Shown one piece after another: positions 27,453 to 36,043 of a DNA stretch of 64,000 nt; within the stretch, counting starts at the first letter, position 1, and every line of letters starts with the position of its first letter. Origin of the DNA: Oceanobacillus profundus (GTDB lineage Bacteria; Bacillota; Bacilli; Bacillales; Amphibacillaceae); contig NZ_QWEH01000004.1 in assembly GCF_003515705.1 (NCBI RefSeq), forward strand, positions 124,001 to 188,000. Reading direction: 5' to 3'. Under the pieces are notes generated by a model. It saw only the letters and a list, made by a program, of their open reading frames with translations, was not told the DNA's origin and ran no database searches. A program made the translations under genes and the position numbers.

Positions 27453-29156
27453 ATGAAACCTAACCGAAAATGGCATGAACATTACCCGTCTGAAATACCT
27501 ACGTCACTGAAGTATGAGAAAAAAGCCTTACACGTATACTTGGCAGAAAGTGCAAAAGCGTACAAAGAAAAGAAAGCGCTTTATTTTATGGGGAAGGAAC
27601 TTTCCTATCATGAATTGTTTTTGAAATCAAAGCAAATGGCGAATTATTTACAGTCTCTAGGAGTGAGGAAGGGGGATAAAGTAGCTATAATGTTACCGAA
27701 CTGTCCGCAGGCTGTTATAAGCTATTATGGTATTCTGATGGCGGGCGGAACGGTGGTTCAGACAAATCCACTGTATACAGAACGTGAATTGGAATATCAG
27801 CTAAATGATTCCGGCACTTCGGTAATTGTTTGTTTAGATATCTTGCTTCCTCGAGTTACAAAAGTAAAAGGAAACACAGAATTAAAACATACAATTGTTA
27901 CAGGAATTAAAGATTACTTGCCATTTCCGAAAAACCTGATTTATCCGTTTATCCAGAAACGAGAGTATAACATGGTTGTTAAAGTAGAACAAAGTATAGA
28001 TACGCATGTATGGCAATTAATGATGGAAAAGACACCGGCGGAATATATGGAGCCTGAAATAGATCCAGTTGAGGACTTAGCATTATTACAATATACAGGC
28101 GGTACAACTGGTCATCCAAAAGGTGTTATGCTTACCCATTATAACCTTACATCGAATGTCGAGATGTGTGAAAGCTGGTTATATAAAACAGAGAATGGAA
28201 GAGAAATTGTGATGGGTGTGCTTCCGTTTTTCCATGTATATGGAATGACCACCGTCATGAATCTCTCGATTAAGCAAGGTTCAAAAATGATTCTCATGCC
28301 AAAATTCAATGCATTAGACGTACTTAAAGCAATTGATAAACAAAGGCCGACCTTATTTCCCGGTGCGCCGACCATCTATGTTGCTTTACTGAACCATCCA
28401 GATTTGAAGAAATATGATCTTTCATCGATTAAAGCATGTATTAGCGGCTCAGCTCCATTACCAACTGAGGTTCAGGAACAGTTCGAGAAAATAACGAATG
28501 GGAAATTAGTTGAAGGCTATGGATTAACAGAATCGTCACCAGTAACACACGCGAACTTTGTCTGGGAAAACCGAGTGAATGGTAGTATCGGTGTACCATG
28601 GCCAGACACAGATTGTAAGATTTTTAAGATGGATGCAATCGATGAAGAAGCAGAAGTTGGGGAAGTTGGAGAGATTGCGGTAAAAGGGCCGCAGATCATG
28701 AAAGGTTACTGGAATAACGAAGAAGAGACGAATAATGTATTAAAAAACGGATGGTTATTTACAGGTGATTTAGGTTATATGAATGAACAAGGCTACTTTT
28801 ATATTGTTGATCGGAAAAAGGATATGATTATTGCAGGGGGATATAATATTTATCCACGTGAAGTAGAAGAGGTTCTTTATGAGCATGAAGGCATTCAGGA
28901 AGCGGTGGTAGCTGGTATACCAGACGCTTATCGTGGAGAAACAGTCAAGGCCTATATTGTTCTTAAGCAAGATTACAGTATCACTGAAGATGCGTTAAAC
29001 GAATATTGCAGAAAGCATCTTGCAGCATACAAGGTTCCGAGAATATATGAATTCCGCAAAGAACTACCTAAAACTGCAGTTGGTAAGATATTAAGAAGGA
29101 AGTTAGTTGACGAAGAGGTAGCCAGACAGACAGAAGAGTCTGTAACATCTATTTGA
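27453..29156 (+). CDS. lcfA: Long-chain fatty acid-CoA ligase
   Basis: Activates fatty acids to acyl-CoA with ATP at the cytoplasmic membrane, the entry step of beta-oxidation. The 567 residues show the adenylate-forming P-loop YTGGTTGHPKGV (about 213-224), the ATP motif EGYGLTESSP, GWLFTGDLGY, DRKKDMIIAGGYNIYPREVE (A8 hinge/FACS motif) and the catalytic Lys in PKTAVGKILRR near the C-terminus. GGGGAG precedes ATG 27453. It is first in the lcfA-fadR-fadB-etfB-etfA cluster, the same order as in B. subtilis. Confidence 0.96.
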   Translation: MKPNRKWHEHYPSEIPTSLKYEKKALHVYLAESAKAYKEKKALYFMGKELSYHELFLKSKQMANYLQSLGVRKGDKVAIMLPNCPQAVISYYGILMAGGTVVQTNPLYTERELEYQLNDSGTSVIVCLDILLPRVTKVKGNTELKHTIVTGIKDYLPFPKNLIYPFIQKREYNMVVKVEQSIDTHVWQLMMEKTPAEYMEPEIDPVEDLALLQYTGGTTGHPKGVMLTHYNLTSNVEMCESWLYKTENGREIVMGVLPFFHVYGMTTVMNLSIKQGSKMILMPKFNALDVLKAIDKQRPTLFPGAPTIYVALLNHPDLKKYDLSSIKACISGSAPLPTEVQEQFEKITNGKLVEGYGLTESSPVTHANFVWENRVNGSIGVPWPDTDCKIFKMDAIDEEAEVGEVGEIAVKGPQIMKGYWNNEEETNNVLKNGWLFTGDLGYMNEQGYFYIVDRKKDMIIAGGYNIYPREVEEVLYEHEGIQEAVVAGIPDAYRGETVKAYIVLKQDYSITEDALNEYCRKHLAAYKVPRIYEFRKELPKTAVGKILRRKLVDEEVARQTEESVTSI

Positions 29157-29202
29157 GCCTTGTGCTCTTCTTTCTTTATTTGATTATGGACAAGGTATAT
29201 TA

Positions 29203-29231
29203 TTGACAGAATAGTCTGTAGCAGTTAAAAT
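29203..29231 (+). promoter_or_regulatory. SigA promoter of fadR
   Basis: TTGACA (29203-29208), 17 bases, TAAAAT (29226-29231). It lies between the lcfA stop codon and fadR, so fadR-fadB-etf can be transcribed independently of lcfA. Confidence 0.75.
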
Positions 29232-29238
29232 GAAATTA

Positions 29239-29256
29239 TGAATGACTATTCACTCA
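29239..29256 (+). promoter_or_regulatory. FadR operator overlapping the fadR transcription start
   Basis: TGAATGACTATTCACTCA differs at one arm position from the B. subtilis FadR palindrome (TGAATGANTANTCATTCA). It lies seven bases after the -10, so FadR bound here would block its own promoter; long-chain acyl-CoA would relieve it. Confidence 0.8.
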
Positions 29257-29291
29257 GTATGCAAAGTGAAACACATCTTAGGAGAAGACGC

Positions 29292-29876
29292 ATGAAAAAT
29301 AACAAACCCAAATATAACCAAATTATAGAAGCGGCAGTAAAAGTCATTGCAGAGAACGGCTATCATGGATCGCAAGTATCTAAAATTGCTAAAGCAGCTG
29401 GTGTTGCGGATGGTACAATCTATCTTTATTTTAAGAACAAAGAAGATGTGCTTGTATCTGTTTTTGAAGAGAAGATGGGTGAATTTATTAAGCAAATCGA
29501 AGAATCAACTAATCAAAAGCAAAATGCAAATGAGAAATTATTTACACTAATTAAAATGCATTTTGAACAGCTTTCTGCCGATTATCATTTAGCGATTGTT
29601 ACCCAGCTGGAATTAAGACAATCTAATTACGACCTTCGCATTCAAATCAATAATGTTTTAAAGCGATATTTAACTGTATTGGATAATATCCTGAAAGAAG
29701 GAATACAGCAACAACTATTTCGTGATGATCTAACGATTCCGTTGGTACGCCAGATGATTTTTGGTACTTTAGATGAAATCGTAACGAATTGGGTTATGAA
29801 TGAGCAAAAATATGACCTGAATAAACAAGTTCCAGCTGTTCATGACTTGTTTATGAAAGGGCTTTCGGTAGATTGA
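29292..29876 (+). CDS. fadR: TetR-family fatty-acid degradation repressor FadR
   Basis: Represses beta-oxidation genes until long-chain acyl-CoA binds. The 194-residue protein has an N-terminal TetR helix-turn-helix (YHGSQVSKIAKAAGVADGTI then YLYFKNKED) and a C-terminal ligand/dimer domain with VTQLELRQSN and RQMIFGTLDEIVTNWVMN, closely matching B. subtilis FadR (YsiA). ATG 29292 is chosen since TAGGAG precedes it and the N-terminus MKNNKPKYNQIIEAAVKVIA aligns; a frame from 29238 would run through the operator. Confidence 0.93.
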   Translation: MKNNKPKYNQIIEAAVKVIAENGYHGSQVSKIAKAAGVADGTIYLYFKNKEDVLVSVFEEKMGEFIKQIEESTNQKQNANEKLFTLIKMHFEQLSADYHLAIVTQLELRQSNYDLRIQINNVLKRYLTVLDNILKEGIQQQLFRDDLTIPLVRQMIFGTLDEIVTNWVMNEQKYDLNKQVPAVHDLFMKGLSVD

Positions 29877-29923
29877 ATCGAATCAGATTAAATCTAAGTA
29901 TATAGAAGGAGGATATAATTAAA

Positions 29924-30697
29924 TTGACAATGATTATGTATGAAGTTGAAGGAAATGTAGCGTATTTAACCATTAAAAGTCCACCCGCAAATGCATTATC
30001 ACGGGGTCTTCTAAAAGACCTAAGTGAACAGCTTAACCGAATCGAACAAGAAAATCGTGTAAAAGCTGTTGTGTTAAAAGGGGATGGTAGGTTTTTCTCC
30101 GCGGGAGCTGATATTAAGGAATTTACCGATTTACAGAACGCATCCGATTATGCATCACTTGCAACAAATGGTCAGCGTGTCTTCAGTCGAATGGAACAGT
30201 TCCCTGTACCGATTATTGCTGCTATTCATGGTGCTGCATTAGGTGGAGGGTTAGAACTGGCAATGGCTTGCCATATCCGTATCGTAACAGAAAATACGAA
30301 ACTTGGGTTACCTGAAGTGAACCTTGGAATTATACCTGGTTTTGCAGGTACACAGCGATTGCCTAGATATGTAGGTGCAGCAAAAGCATATGAAATGATA
30401 CTTACTGGTGAACCAATTAGTGGAAGTCAGGCAGCTGCATGGGGTCTCGCGAATAGCGTTGTCGCTGAAGAAGAGCTTTTAAGTGAAGCTACGAAACTAG
30501 CAAACAAGATTGCGGCTAAAAGTAAACCAGCTATTCAGCATATCATGCATCTTGTTTCCGTAGCTAAAACAGAGGCATTTTCCAAAGGGGAAGAAGAAGA
30601 AGCTAATGCTTTTTCGCAAGTTTTTGGAAATGAGGATGCGCGAGAAGGGATTCAAGCATTTTTAGAAAAGCGTCAAGCTAATTTTAAAGATAAATAA
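29924..30697 (+). CDS. fadB: Enoyl-CoA hydratase
   Basis: Hydrates trans-2-enoyl-CoA in beta-oxidation. The 257-residue crotonase-fold protein has the oxyanion-hole segments KGDGRFFSAGADIKEF and HGAALGGGLELAMACHIRI, and the catalytic Glu in LGLPEVNLGIIPGFAGTQRL. A TTG start at 29924 is used because AAGGAGG is 11 bases upstream; the next ATG at 29930 is farther from it. It follows fadR in the same transcription unit. Confidence 0.93.
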   Translation: MTMIMYEVEGNVAYLTIKSPPANALSRGLLKDLSEQLNRIEQENRVKAVVLKGDGRFFSAGADIKEFTDLQNASDYASLATNGQRVFSRMEQFPVPIIAAIHGAALGGGLELAMACHIRIVTENTKLGLPEVNLGIIPGFAGTQRLPRYVGAAKAYEMILTGEPISGSQAAAWGLANSVVAEEELLSEATKLANKIAAKSKPAIQHIMHLVSVAKTEAFSKGEEEEANAFSQVFGNEDAREGIQAFLEKRQANFKDK

Positions 30698-30729
30698 GAT
30701 AATATTTAAATTGATTAGGAGGATACTAG

Positions 30730-31503
30730 ATGAATATTTACGTACTTTTAAAGAAGACCTTCGATACTGAAGAAAAAATTAGTGTAGCTGGCGGAACAAT
30801 TGAAGATGAAGGTGCTGAATTCATTATTAACCCTTACGATGAGTATGCGGTTGAAGAGGCAATTACACAGCGTGATGCTCATGGAGGGGAAGTAACTGTT
30901 GTGACAGTCGGAGATGAAGACTCTGAAAAACAGTTACGCACAGCCTTAGCAATGGGAGCAGACAAAGCAGTACTAATTAATACAGAAGAAGACTTGGATG
31001 AAGGAGATTCTTTTACAACTGTTAAAATTTTAGAGGCGTACTTTGAAGATAAAGAAGTAGATTTAATTTTAGCAGGAAACGTGGCAATTGATGAAGCAAG
31101 TGGACAGGTTGGACCACGATTAGCTGAATTACTTGGGTTTCCATATGTTACAACCATTACTAATTTGGATATCAAAGATGAAACAGTTACGATTGAAAAA
31201 GATGTAGAGGGTGATGTAGAGATTATTGAAACAAGCTTGCCTTTATTAGTAACTTGTCAGCAAGGCTTAAACGAACCTCGCTATCCATCACTTCCAGGAA
31301 TTATGAAAGCAAAGAAAAAGCCGTTGGAAGAGCTTGAAATTGATGATTTAGATTTAGATGAAGAAGATGTGGAAGCGAAAACGAAAACAATCGATATCTA
31401 TTTACCACCTGAAAAGGAAGCTGGAAGAGTACTAGAAGGCGAAATCTCAGATCAAGTTAGTGAATTAGTTTCCTTACTTAAAAACGAAAAGAAAGTGTTG
31501 TAA
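30730..31503 (+). CDS. etfB: Electron transfer flavoprotein beta subunit
   Basis: The small ETF subunit binds AMP and passes electrons from acyl-CoA dehydrogenases to the respiratory chain. Of 257 residues, NIYVLLKKTFDTEEKI, GGEVTVVTVGDEDSEKQLRT, AGNVAIDEASGQVGPRLAEL and the recognition loop near TCQQGLNEPRYPSLPGIMKA are family landmarks. AGGAGG lies before ATG 30730. It is separated from etfA by an unusual 217-base spacer. Confidence 0.96.
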   Translation: MNIYVLLKKTFDTEEKISVAGGTIEDEGAEFIINPYDEYAVEEAITQRDAHGGEVTVVTVGDEDSEKQLRTALAMGADKAVLINTEEDLDEGDSFTTVKILEAYFEDKEVDLILAGNVAIDEASGQVGPRLAELLGFPYVTTITNLDIKDETVTIEKDVEGDVEIIETSLPLLVTCQQGLNEPRYPSLPGIMKAKKKPLEELEIDDLDLDEEDVEAKTKTIDIYLPPEKEAGRVLEGEISDQVSELVSLLKNEKKVL

Positions 31504-31539
31504 AGAAAAAATAACGAGTTTAAAAACGATAAAATGGAC

Positions 31540-31695
31540 CGAGGTCTGCTAAATTTGAAACGTCATTGGACTGAGATTACTCAGCCCGATTTACACTGGA
31601 CGTGATGACTTCGACGTTTAACAGGGACGTATCGGTTCTTAGTCGAAAATCTCTTGTGCCGATGTGTTAATTTACAGGACTTTTTGAACAACTTC
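31540..31695 (+). repeat. Structured repeat-like element between etfB and etfA
   Basis: A spacer with internal structure: AAACGTC (31558-31564) pairs with GACGTTT (31613-31619), and CTGAG-ATTA-CTCAG (31571-31584) is a perfect hairpin inside it. The 3' part ends CTTTTTGAAC (31680-31689), shared with the polX-mutS2 element, and both contain ATCGGTTCTT. It has no complete intrinsic terminator, so read-through into etfA is expected. Confidence 0.5.
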
Positions 31696-31720
31696 CTTTA
31701 GGGATGAAAGGGGAAATGAC

Positions 31721-32692
31721 ATGAGTGATAAATATATAGTAATTAGTGAAGTGAGAGATGGAGAATTGCGTCATGTATCATTTGAAGCAATTGCGGCAGC
31801 GAAAGAAATTAATGCTGATGCTGAAATCGTTGGTGTAGTTGTTGGTGATGGAAGTTTGGAAAGTTTGGCAAAAGAACTTATTTATTATGGTGCAGATCGA
31901 GTAATAAGTGTTTCTCATGAAAAACTGAAAACGTATACATCTGAAGGCTATGGGCAGTCGATAATGGCAATTATTAATGATGAAAATCCAGCCGGTATCA
32001 TTATGGGGCATACTTCGATTGGGAAGGATTTATCACCGAAATTAGCGAGCAAATTAGAGACAGGACTTATTTCAGATGCTGTTGCAATTGAAAAGGACGA
32101 TGATCAGCCTGTATTTATTCGTCCAATTTATTCAGGGAAAGCTTTTGAAAAGAAGATTATTACAAACGGAATTACTTTTGTGACGATTCGACCGAATAAT
32201 ATTTCCGCATTAGAAAAAGATGAATCCCGTTCAGGAGATATAGAGACAAAAAACGTTGATATAGCAGATATCCGAACCATCGTAAAAGATGTCGTTCGTA
32301 AAGCTTCTAAGGGAGTAGACTTATCAGAAGCAAATGTAATTATTGCTGGCGGCCGGGGTGTTAAAAGCGAAGATGGATTTAAGCCATTATATGAGCTTGC
32401 AGAGGTGTTAGGTGGAGCAGTCGGTGCATCACGTGGGGCCTGTGATGCAGAGTATTGTGATTACGCTTTACAAATTGGGCAGACTGGAAAGGTTGTAACA
32501 CCAGATCTCTATATTGCAGTTGGAATTTCAGGCGCTATCCAGCATCTAGCCGGGATGTCTAACTCCAAAGTAATTGTAGCAATTAACAAAGATCCAGAAG
32601 CAAATATCTTCAATATTGCTGACTATGGAATTGTTGGTGATCTATTTGAAGTTATTCCGTTACTGATTGAGGAATTTAAGAAAGTGAAATAA
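31721..32692 (+). CDS. etfA: Electron transfer flavoprotein alpha subunit
   Basis: The large ETF subunit carries the FAD. The 323 residues comprise an N-terminal alpha/beta domain ([18 protein letters not shown]) and a C-terminal FAD domain: [87 protein letters not shown] precedes ATG 31721. It ends the fad/etf cluster at a terminator. Confidence 0.96.
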   Translation: MSDKYIVISEVRDGELRHVSFEAIAAAKEINADAEIVGVVVGDGSLESLAKELIYYGADRVISVSHEKLKTYTSEGYGQSIMAIINDENPAGIIMGHTSIGKDLSPKLASKLETGLISDAVAIEKDDDQPVFIRPIYSGKAFEKKIITNGITFVTIRPNNISALEKDESRSGDIETKNVDIADIRTIVKDVVRKASKGVDLSEANVIIAGGRGVKSEDGFKPLYELAEVLGGAVGASRGACDAEYCDYALQIGQTGKVVTPDLYIAVGISGAIQHLAGMSNSKVIVAINKDPEANIFNIADYGIVGDLFEVIPLLIEEFKKVK

Positions 32693-32698
32693 TCAATT

Positions 32699-32737
32699 GG
32701 ATCTGGTGATAATATTCATCAGGTCCCTATTTTTTAT
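32699..32737 (+). terminator. Terminator of the fad-etf cluster
   Basis: GGATCTGGTGA (32699-32709) pairs with TCATCAGGTCC (32716-32726) with two G-T pairs, followed by CTATTTTTTAT. Confidence 0.85.
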
Positions 32738-32747
32738 CACGTATTAA

Positions 32748-32844
32748 GAGGCTGTAATACCCCCCATTTCTATACGTAACGGAATCCAAAAATAGTGAAA
32801 GAGGGAGGAAACAATCCGTAAATCCCTAATGAATGAAGTTTCAC
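32748..32844. repeat. Long copy of the GAGGCTGTAATA...GTTTCAC dispersed repeat
   Basis: The element runs from GAGGCTGTAATACCCC to AATGAATGAAGTTTCAC; its two ends match the short copy at 2185-2217, where the middle is missing. A TATAAT (32847-32852) starts three bases after it, so the element end abuts a possible -10 of trxA. Confidence 0.55.
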
Positions 32845-32886
32845 GTTATAATATGAAGCAAACTATTAGGAAGTATATACATCAGG

Positions 32887-32895
32887 TGATATACT
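32887..32895 (+). promoter_or_regulatory. Possible extended -10 promoter of trxA
   Basis: TGATATACT (TGn plus TATACT) about 50 bases upstream of the trxA start. No clear -35. TATAAT at 32847-32852 is an alternative. Confidence 0.35.
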
Positions 32896-32944
32896 CATAA
32901 TAAGATTTATTCAATCTTGAGTTTTTATTAGGAGGTATATAATA

Positions 32945-33259
32945 ATGGCAATTAAAAATGTATCAGATCAGAACTTCGCACAAGAAACTTCTAAGGGGCT
33001 TGTTTTAGCTGACTTTTGGGCACCATGGTGTGGACCGTGTAAAATGATCGCTCCAGTTCTGGAAGAAATAGATGGAGAAATGGAAGAAAAAGTACAAATC
33101 GTTAAGCTTGATGTGGACGAAAACCAAGAGACTGCTGGTAAATTCGGTGTAATGAGTATCCCTACACTATTACTGTTCAAAGATGGCAACGTAGTGGACC
33201 AAGTAGTAGGTTTCCAACCAAAAGAAGCTTTAGTAGACTTAATTAACAAACACGCGTAA
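32945..33259 (+). CDS. trxA: Thioredoxin
   Basis: General cytoplasmic protein-disulfide reductant. The 104-residue protein has the active site [10 protein letters not shown] (Cys29 and Cys32), the cis-proline loop MSIPTLLLF and the [13 protein letters not shown]-terminal helix. TTAGGAGGT precedes ATG 32945. It lies between etfA and uvrC, as in B. subtilis, and is separated from both by its own promoter region and a hairpin. Confidence 0.98.
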   Translation: MAIKNVSDQNFAQETSKGLVLADFWAPWCGPCKMIAPVLEEIDGEMEEKVQIVKLDVDENQETAGKFGVMSIPTLLLFKDGNVVDQVVGFQPKEALVDLINKHA

Positions 33260-33276
33260 AACGTGTATAATGAAAT

Positions 33277-33320
33277 TAGAACAAATCCCTTGTTACGAAT
33301 GTGACAAGGGATTTGTTCTA
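33277..33320. repeat. Perfect 17-bp inverted repeat after trxA
   Basis: TAGAACAAATCCCTTGT (33277-33293), loop TACGAATGTG, ACAAGGGATTTGTTCTA (33304-33320). The hairpin would be very stable but is followed by AAGAAAAAG, not T. It may be a 3' stabiliser of the trxA mRNA or a weak terminator. Confidence 0.7.
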
Positions 33321-33349
33321 AAGAAAAAGGGGATACTTAAAGGATTTGA

Positions 33350-35134
33350 ATGCAGATGAATGAGACAATAAAGGGTAAATTGGCTATATTGCCAGCACAG
33401 CCGGGTTGTTATTTGATGAAGGATAGGAATGGAATCATTATTTATGTTGGAAAGTCAAAGATGTTGAAAAATCGTGTTCGCTCTTATTTCAGAGGTGCGA
33501 ATGACCAGAAAACACAACGTCTTGTACAAGAAATAGAGGATTTTGAGTACTTTGTAACTTCTTCTGAGATCGAAGCACTTATACTAGAGATGAACTTGAT
33601 TAAAAAATATGACCCAAAATATAATGTGATGCTAAAGGATGATAAATCTTATCCATATTTGAAAATCACATCGGAAAGACATCCGCGCTTGCTCATTACA
33701 CGTAAAGTTAAAAAGGATAAAGGCAAGTATTTCGGACCGTATCCAAATGTTTTGGCAGCAAGAGAAACAAAGAAATTACTGGATCGACTTTATCCGTTAA
33801 GAAAATGTAATAACCCACCAGGACGCCCTTGTTTATATTATCATATGCACCAATGCAAGGCGTGCAGCGAGAACCCCCCGTCAAAAGAGGAATATCAGTC
33901 CATTGTTCAAGAAATTGCTTCCTTTCTGCAAGGGGGATATAAAGAAATTAAATCAAACATAATGGCGAAGATGTATGAGGCTAGTGAACAGCTTCAGTTT
34001 GAACGTGCAAAGGAACTGCGTGATCAAATTCAGCATATTGAAGTCGTAATGGAACAACAGAAAATGACAATGAATGATCAAGTTGATCGAGATGTTTTTG
34101 GATACAGCTATAACAAAGGCTGGATGTGCATTCAAGTATTTTTTGTGAGGCAAGGAAAGCTGCTTGAAAGAGATGTGACGATTTTCCCATTCTTTGATGA
34201 ACATGAGGAGACCTTCATTAGCTTTGTTGGTAGATTTTATCTACATGAAAACCATTTAAAACCAAAGCAAATACTAGTGCCTATTGGTACACAAGATGAA
34301 CTACTGCATAAGCTACTTGAAATCGACGTGCATACCCCATTGCGTGGAAGAAAAAAAGAATTGGTGCAGCTAGCTATGAAAAATGCAGAAATTGCGCTAG
34401 AGGAAAAATTTCTATTAATTGAACAGGATGAAGAAAGAACGATTCAGGCGGTTGAGAAGTTAGGGGAGAGACTTCACATTGAAACGCCGCGTCGTATTGA
34501 AGCTTTTGATAATTCCAATATTCAAGGGACAGATCCAGTATCAGCGATGATCGTGTTTGAAGATGGAAAACCAAATAAAAAAGCGTATCGCAAATATAAA
34601 ATTAGAGATGTAAAAGGTCCAGACGATTATGAAACAATGCGAGAAGTAATCCGAAGAAGGTATACAAGAGTACTGAAAGAAAACCTGCCACTGCCCGATT
34701 TGGTGATTGTTGACGGTGGAAAGGGTCAAATGTCAGCAGCTCTGGATGTACTGGAAAATGAGCTTGGTCTTGATATACCGCTCGCAGGACTAGCTAAGGA
34801 TGATAAGCATAAAACAAGTGAATTGCTTTACGGAGATCCTCCAATTATGGTACCGCTGGAACGTCAATCTCAGGAATTCTACCTTGTGCAGCGTATTCAA
34901 GATGAAGTGCACCGGTTTGCTATCACATTCCATCGCCAGCTTCGTGGTAAAAACTTATTCCAATCGGAGCTAGATAAAATACCTGGAGTTGGAGAGAAGC
35001 GAAGAAAGTTATTGCTAACGCATTTTAAATCGGTGAATGAAATTCGGAACGCGAAAATAATGGATATTACAAAACTTGGCATACCTAGCAACATAGCAGA
35101 AATCGTAATTAATCACTTGAATAAAGAAGATTAA
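33350..35134 (+). CDS. uvrC: Excinuclease ABC subunit C
   Basis: Makes both incisions in nucleotide-excision repair after UvrAB damage recognition. The 594 residues include the N-terminal GIY-YIG nuclease ([20 protein letters not shown], 3' incision), Cys cluster, UVR/UvrB-binding motif ([20 protein letters not shown]), the RNase H-like 5' nuclease ([36 protein letters not shown]) and tandem HhH ([13 protein letters not shown]). AAAGGA lies upstream of ATG 33350; a second ATG two codons on is possible. Ends at a perfect terminator. Confidence 0.97.
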   Translation: MQMNETIKGKLAILPAQPGCYLMKDRNGIIIYVGKSKMLKNRVRSYFRGANDQKTQRLVQEIEDFEYFVTSSEIEALILEMNLIKKYDPKYNVMLKDDKSYPYLKITSERHPRLLITRKVKKDKGKYFGPYPNVLAARETKKLLDRLYPLRKCNNPPGRPCLYYHMHQCKACSENPPSKEEYQSIVQEIASFLQGGYKEIKSNIMAKMYEASEQLQFERAKELRDQIQHIEVVMEQQKMTMNDQVDRDVFGYSYNKGWMCIQVFFVRQGKLLERDVTIFPFFDEHEETFISFVGRFYLHENHLKPKQILVPIGTQDELLHKLLEIDVHTPLRGRKKELVQLAMKNAEIALEEKFLLIEQDEERTIQAVEKLGERLHIETPRRIEAFDNSNIQGTDPVSAMIVFEDGKPNKKAYRKYKIRDVKGPDDYETMREVIRRRYTRVLKENLPLPDLVIVDGGKGQMSAALDVLENELGLDIPLAGLAKDDKHKTSELLYGDPPIMVPLERQSQEFYLVQRIQDEVHRFAITFHRQLRGKNLFQSELDKIPGVGEKRRKLLLTHFKSVNEIRNAKIMDITKLGIPSNIAEIVINHLNKED

Positions 35135-35135
35135 A

Positions 35136-35180
35136 AGAAAGGCAGGAGCATGTTTCGTAAATGCTCCTGCCTTTCTTTTG
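35136..35180 (+). terminator. Terminator of uvrC
   Basis: AGAAAGGCAGGAGCAT (35136-35151) and ATGCTCCTGCCTTTCT (35161-35176) form a perfect 16-pair stem followed by TTTG. Confidence 0.92.
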
Positions 35181-35220
35181 TGGATCCACACAATGCTGGT
35201 AAAATTATATTTTATGTAGT

Positions 35221-35658
35221 CTAGTTTGTTATAAAAACAGAAAATTCAATTTGGTGAATACGTTTGTTAATCTCTTCCACACATTCGCACTCAATTCCTT
35301 CTACTTGTTGAATGGCTTCTGCCAAAAATCCAGCTTCAAAGCGAAAGTCCACATTGAAAGGTGCATTTAACCGTAAAACAACGGAGTCGGATAGTAAGTG
35401 GAATACAAATACTTTTTTATTTTGTTTCATGAGATCCAATGTTCCCCAGCCAAGCTTGTCGAACAAGTATACAATGTCATCAAGTGTCGTTATTTCAAAC
35501 TTACGTGCGAGATTTCTTCCCATAAAATATAGTATTGGTTCTGTATCTTGTCCAAGTAAATCAGGTAAGCTTACATATCTTAGGATGTCGTAGCCAGCCC
35601 CTGGTGTGTTTAATTCTTCAAGATGTGACAAATTTAATGGTTGATGCTTGTTTGACAT
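35221..35658 (-). CDS. yslB: DUF2507 protein (YslB)
   Basis: A 145-residue protein with the DUF2507 features: LPDLLGQDTEPILYFMGRNL followed by ARKF, GWGTLDLM and FRFEAGFLAEAIQQVEG. The fold is related to V4R/heme-NO-binding-like domains, but the function is unknown. ATG 35658 is preferred: AAAGGA lies eight bases upstream and the length equals B. subtilis YslB. A GTG at 35703 would add 15 residues. It sits between uvrC and sdhC as in B. subtilis, on the opposite strand. Confidence 0.85.
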   Translation of the reverse strand: MSNKHQPLNLSHLEELNTPGAGYDILRYVSLPDLLGQDTEPILYFMGRNLARKFEITTLDDIVYLFDKLGWGTLDLMKQNKKVFVFHLLSDSVVLRLNAPFNVDFRFEAGFLAEAIQQVEGIECECVEEINKRIHQIEFSVFITN

Positions 35659-35787
35659 CCTTTTCATCCTTTCCAACAAATCCAAAATAGTTTCCTTTCT
35701 CACATAAAGTACGATCAGAAGAACTACTCATATTATCTATTTAAATTGATAAAAAAACAAGTCATGTCATTCATTTTTTTCTTATTC

Positions 35788-35884
35788 TCAATTAAAAAAA
35801 CAAGGATCTTTCCTTTGTTTTATTAAGGATATGTAAACTTATTTAACTAGAAGTCTGGGTTTCTATTCTATTCTAATTGAGAAT
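35788..35884. promoter_or_regulatory. Paired ATTCTCAATT motifs around a hairpin, upstream of sdhC
   Basis: ATTCTCAATT at 35788-35797 recurs inverted as AATTGAGAAT at 35875-35884; the latter is part of ATTCT-AATTG-AGAAT (35870-35884), which resembles Fur half-sites (TGAGAAT). Between them, minus-strand AACAAAGGA-AAGA-TCCTTGTT followed by TTTTT (about 35825-35801) has terminator shape. It could terminate a minus-strand RNA from the sdh upstream region. Role inferred only. Confidence 0.4.
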
Positions 35885-35893
35885 CTAGTTTTC

Positions 35894-35922
35894 TTGACGC
35901 TTTTTGTAGTTAGAAGTACAAT
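35894..35922 (+). promoter_or_regulatory. SigA promoter of sdhCAB
   Basis: TTGACG (35894-35899), 17 bases, TACAAT (35917-35922). It gives a leader of about 115 bases. Confidence 0.75.
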
Positions 35923-35970
35923 AAATGTGTTACGAATTTGTGCTATTTTATAAAGTCTGCCTTTTTCAAA

Positions 35971-35984
35971 TAAAAGCGCTTCAT
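35971..35984 (+). promoter_or_regulatory. Possible cre (CcpA) site in the sdhC leader
   Basis: TAAAAGCGCTTCAT matches 12 of 14 positions of the cre consensus TGWAARCGYTWNCW, about 50 bases downstream of the promoter, where CcpA would block elongation. Carbon repression of succinate dehydrogenase is plausible. Confidence 0.4.
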
Positions 35985-36043
35985 TACTTTGTGGATAGCT
36001 ACATATTATCTTATATTATTGAACGAGACTAAGGGGGGTAAAC

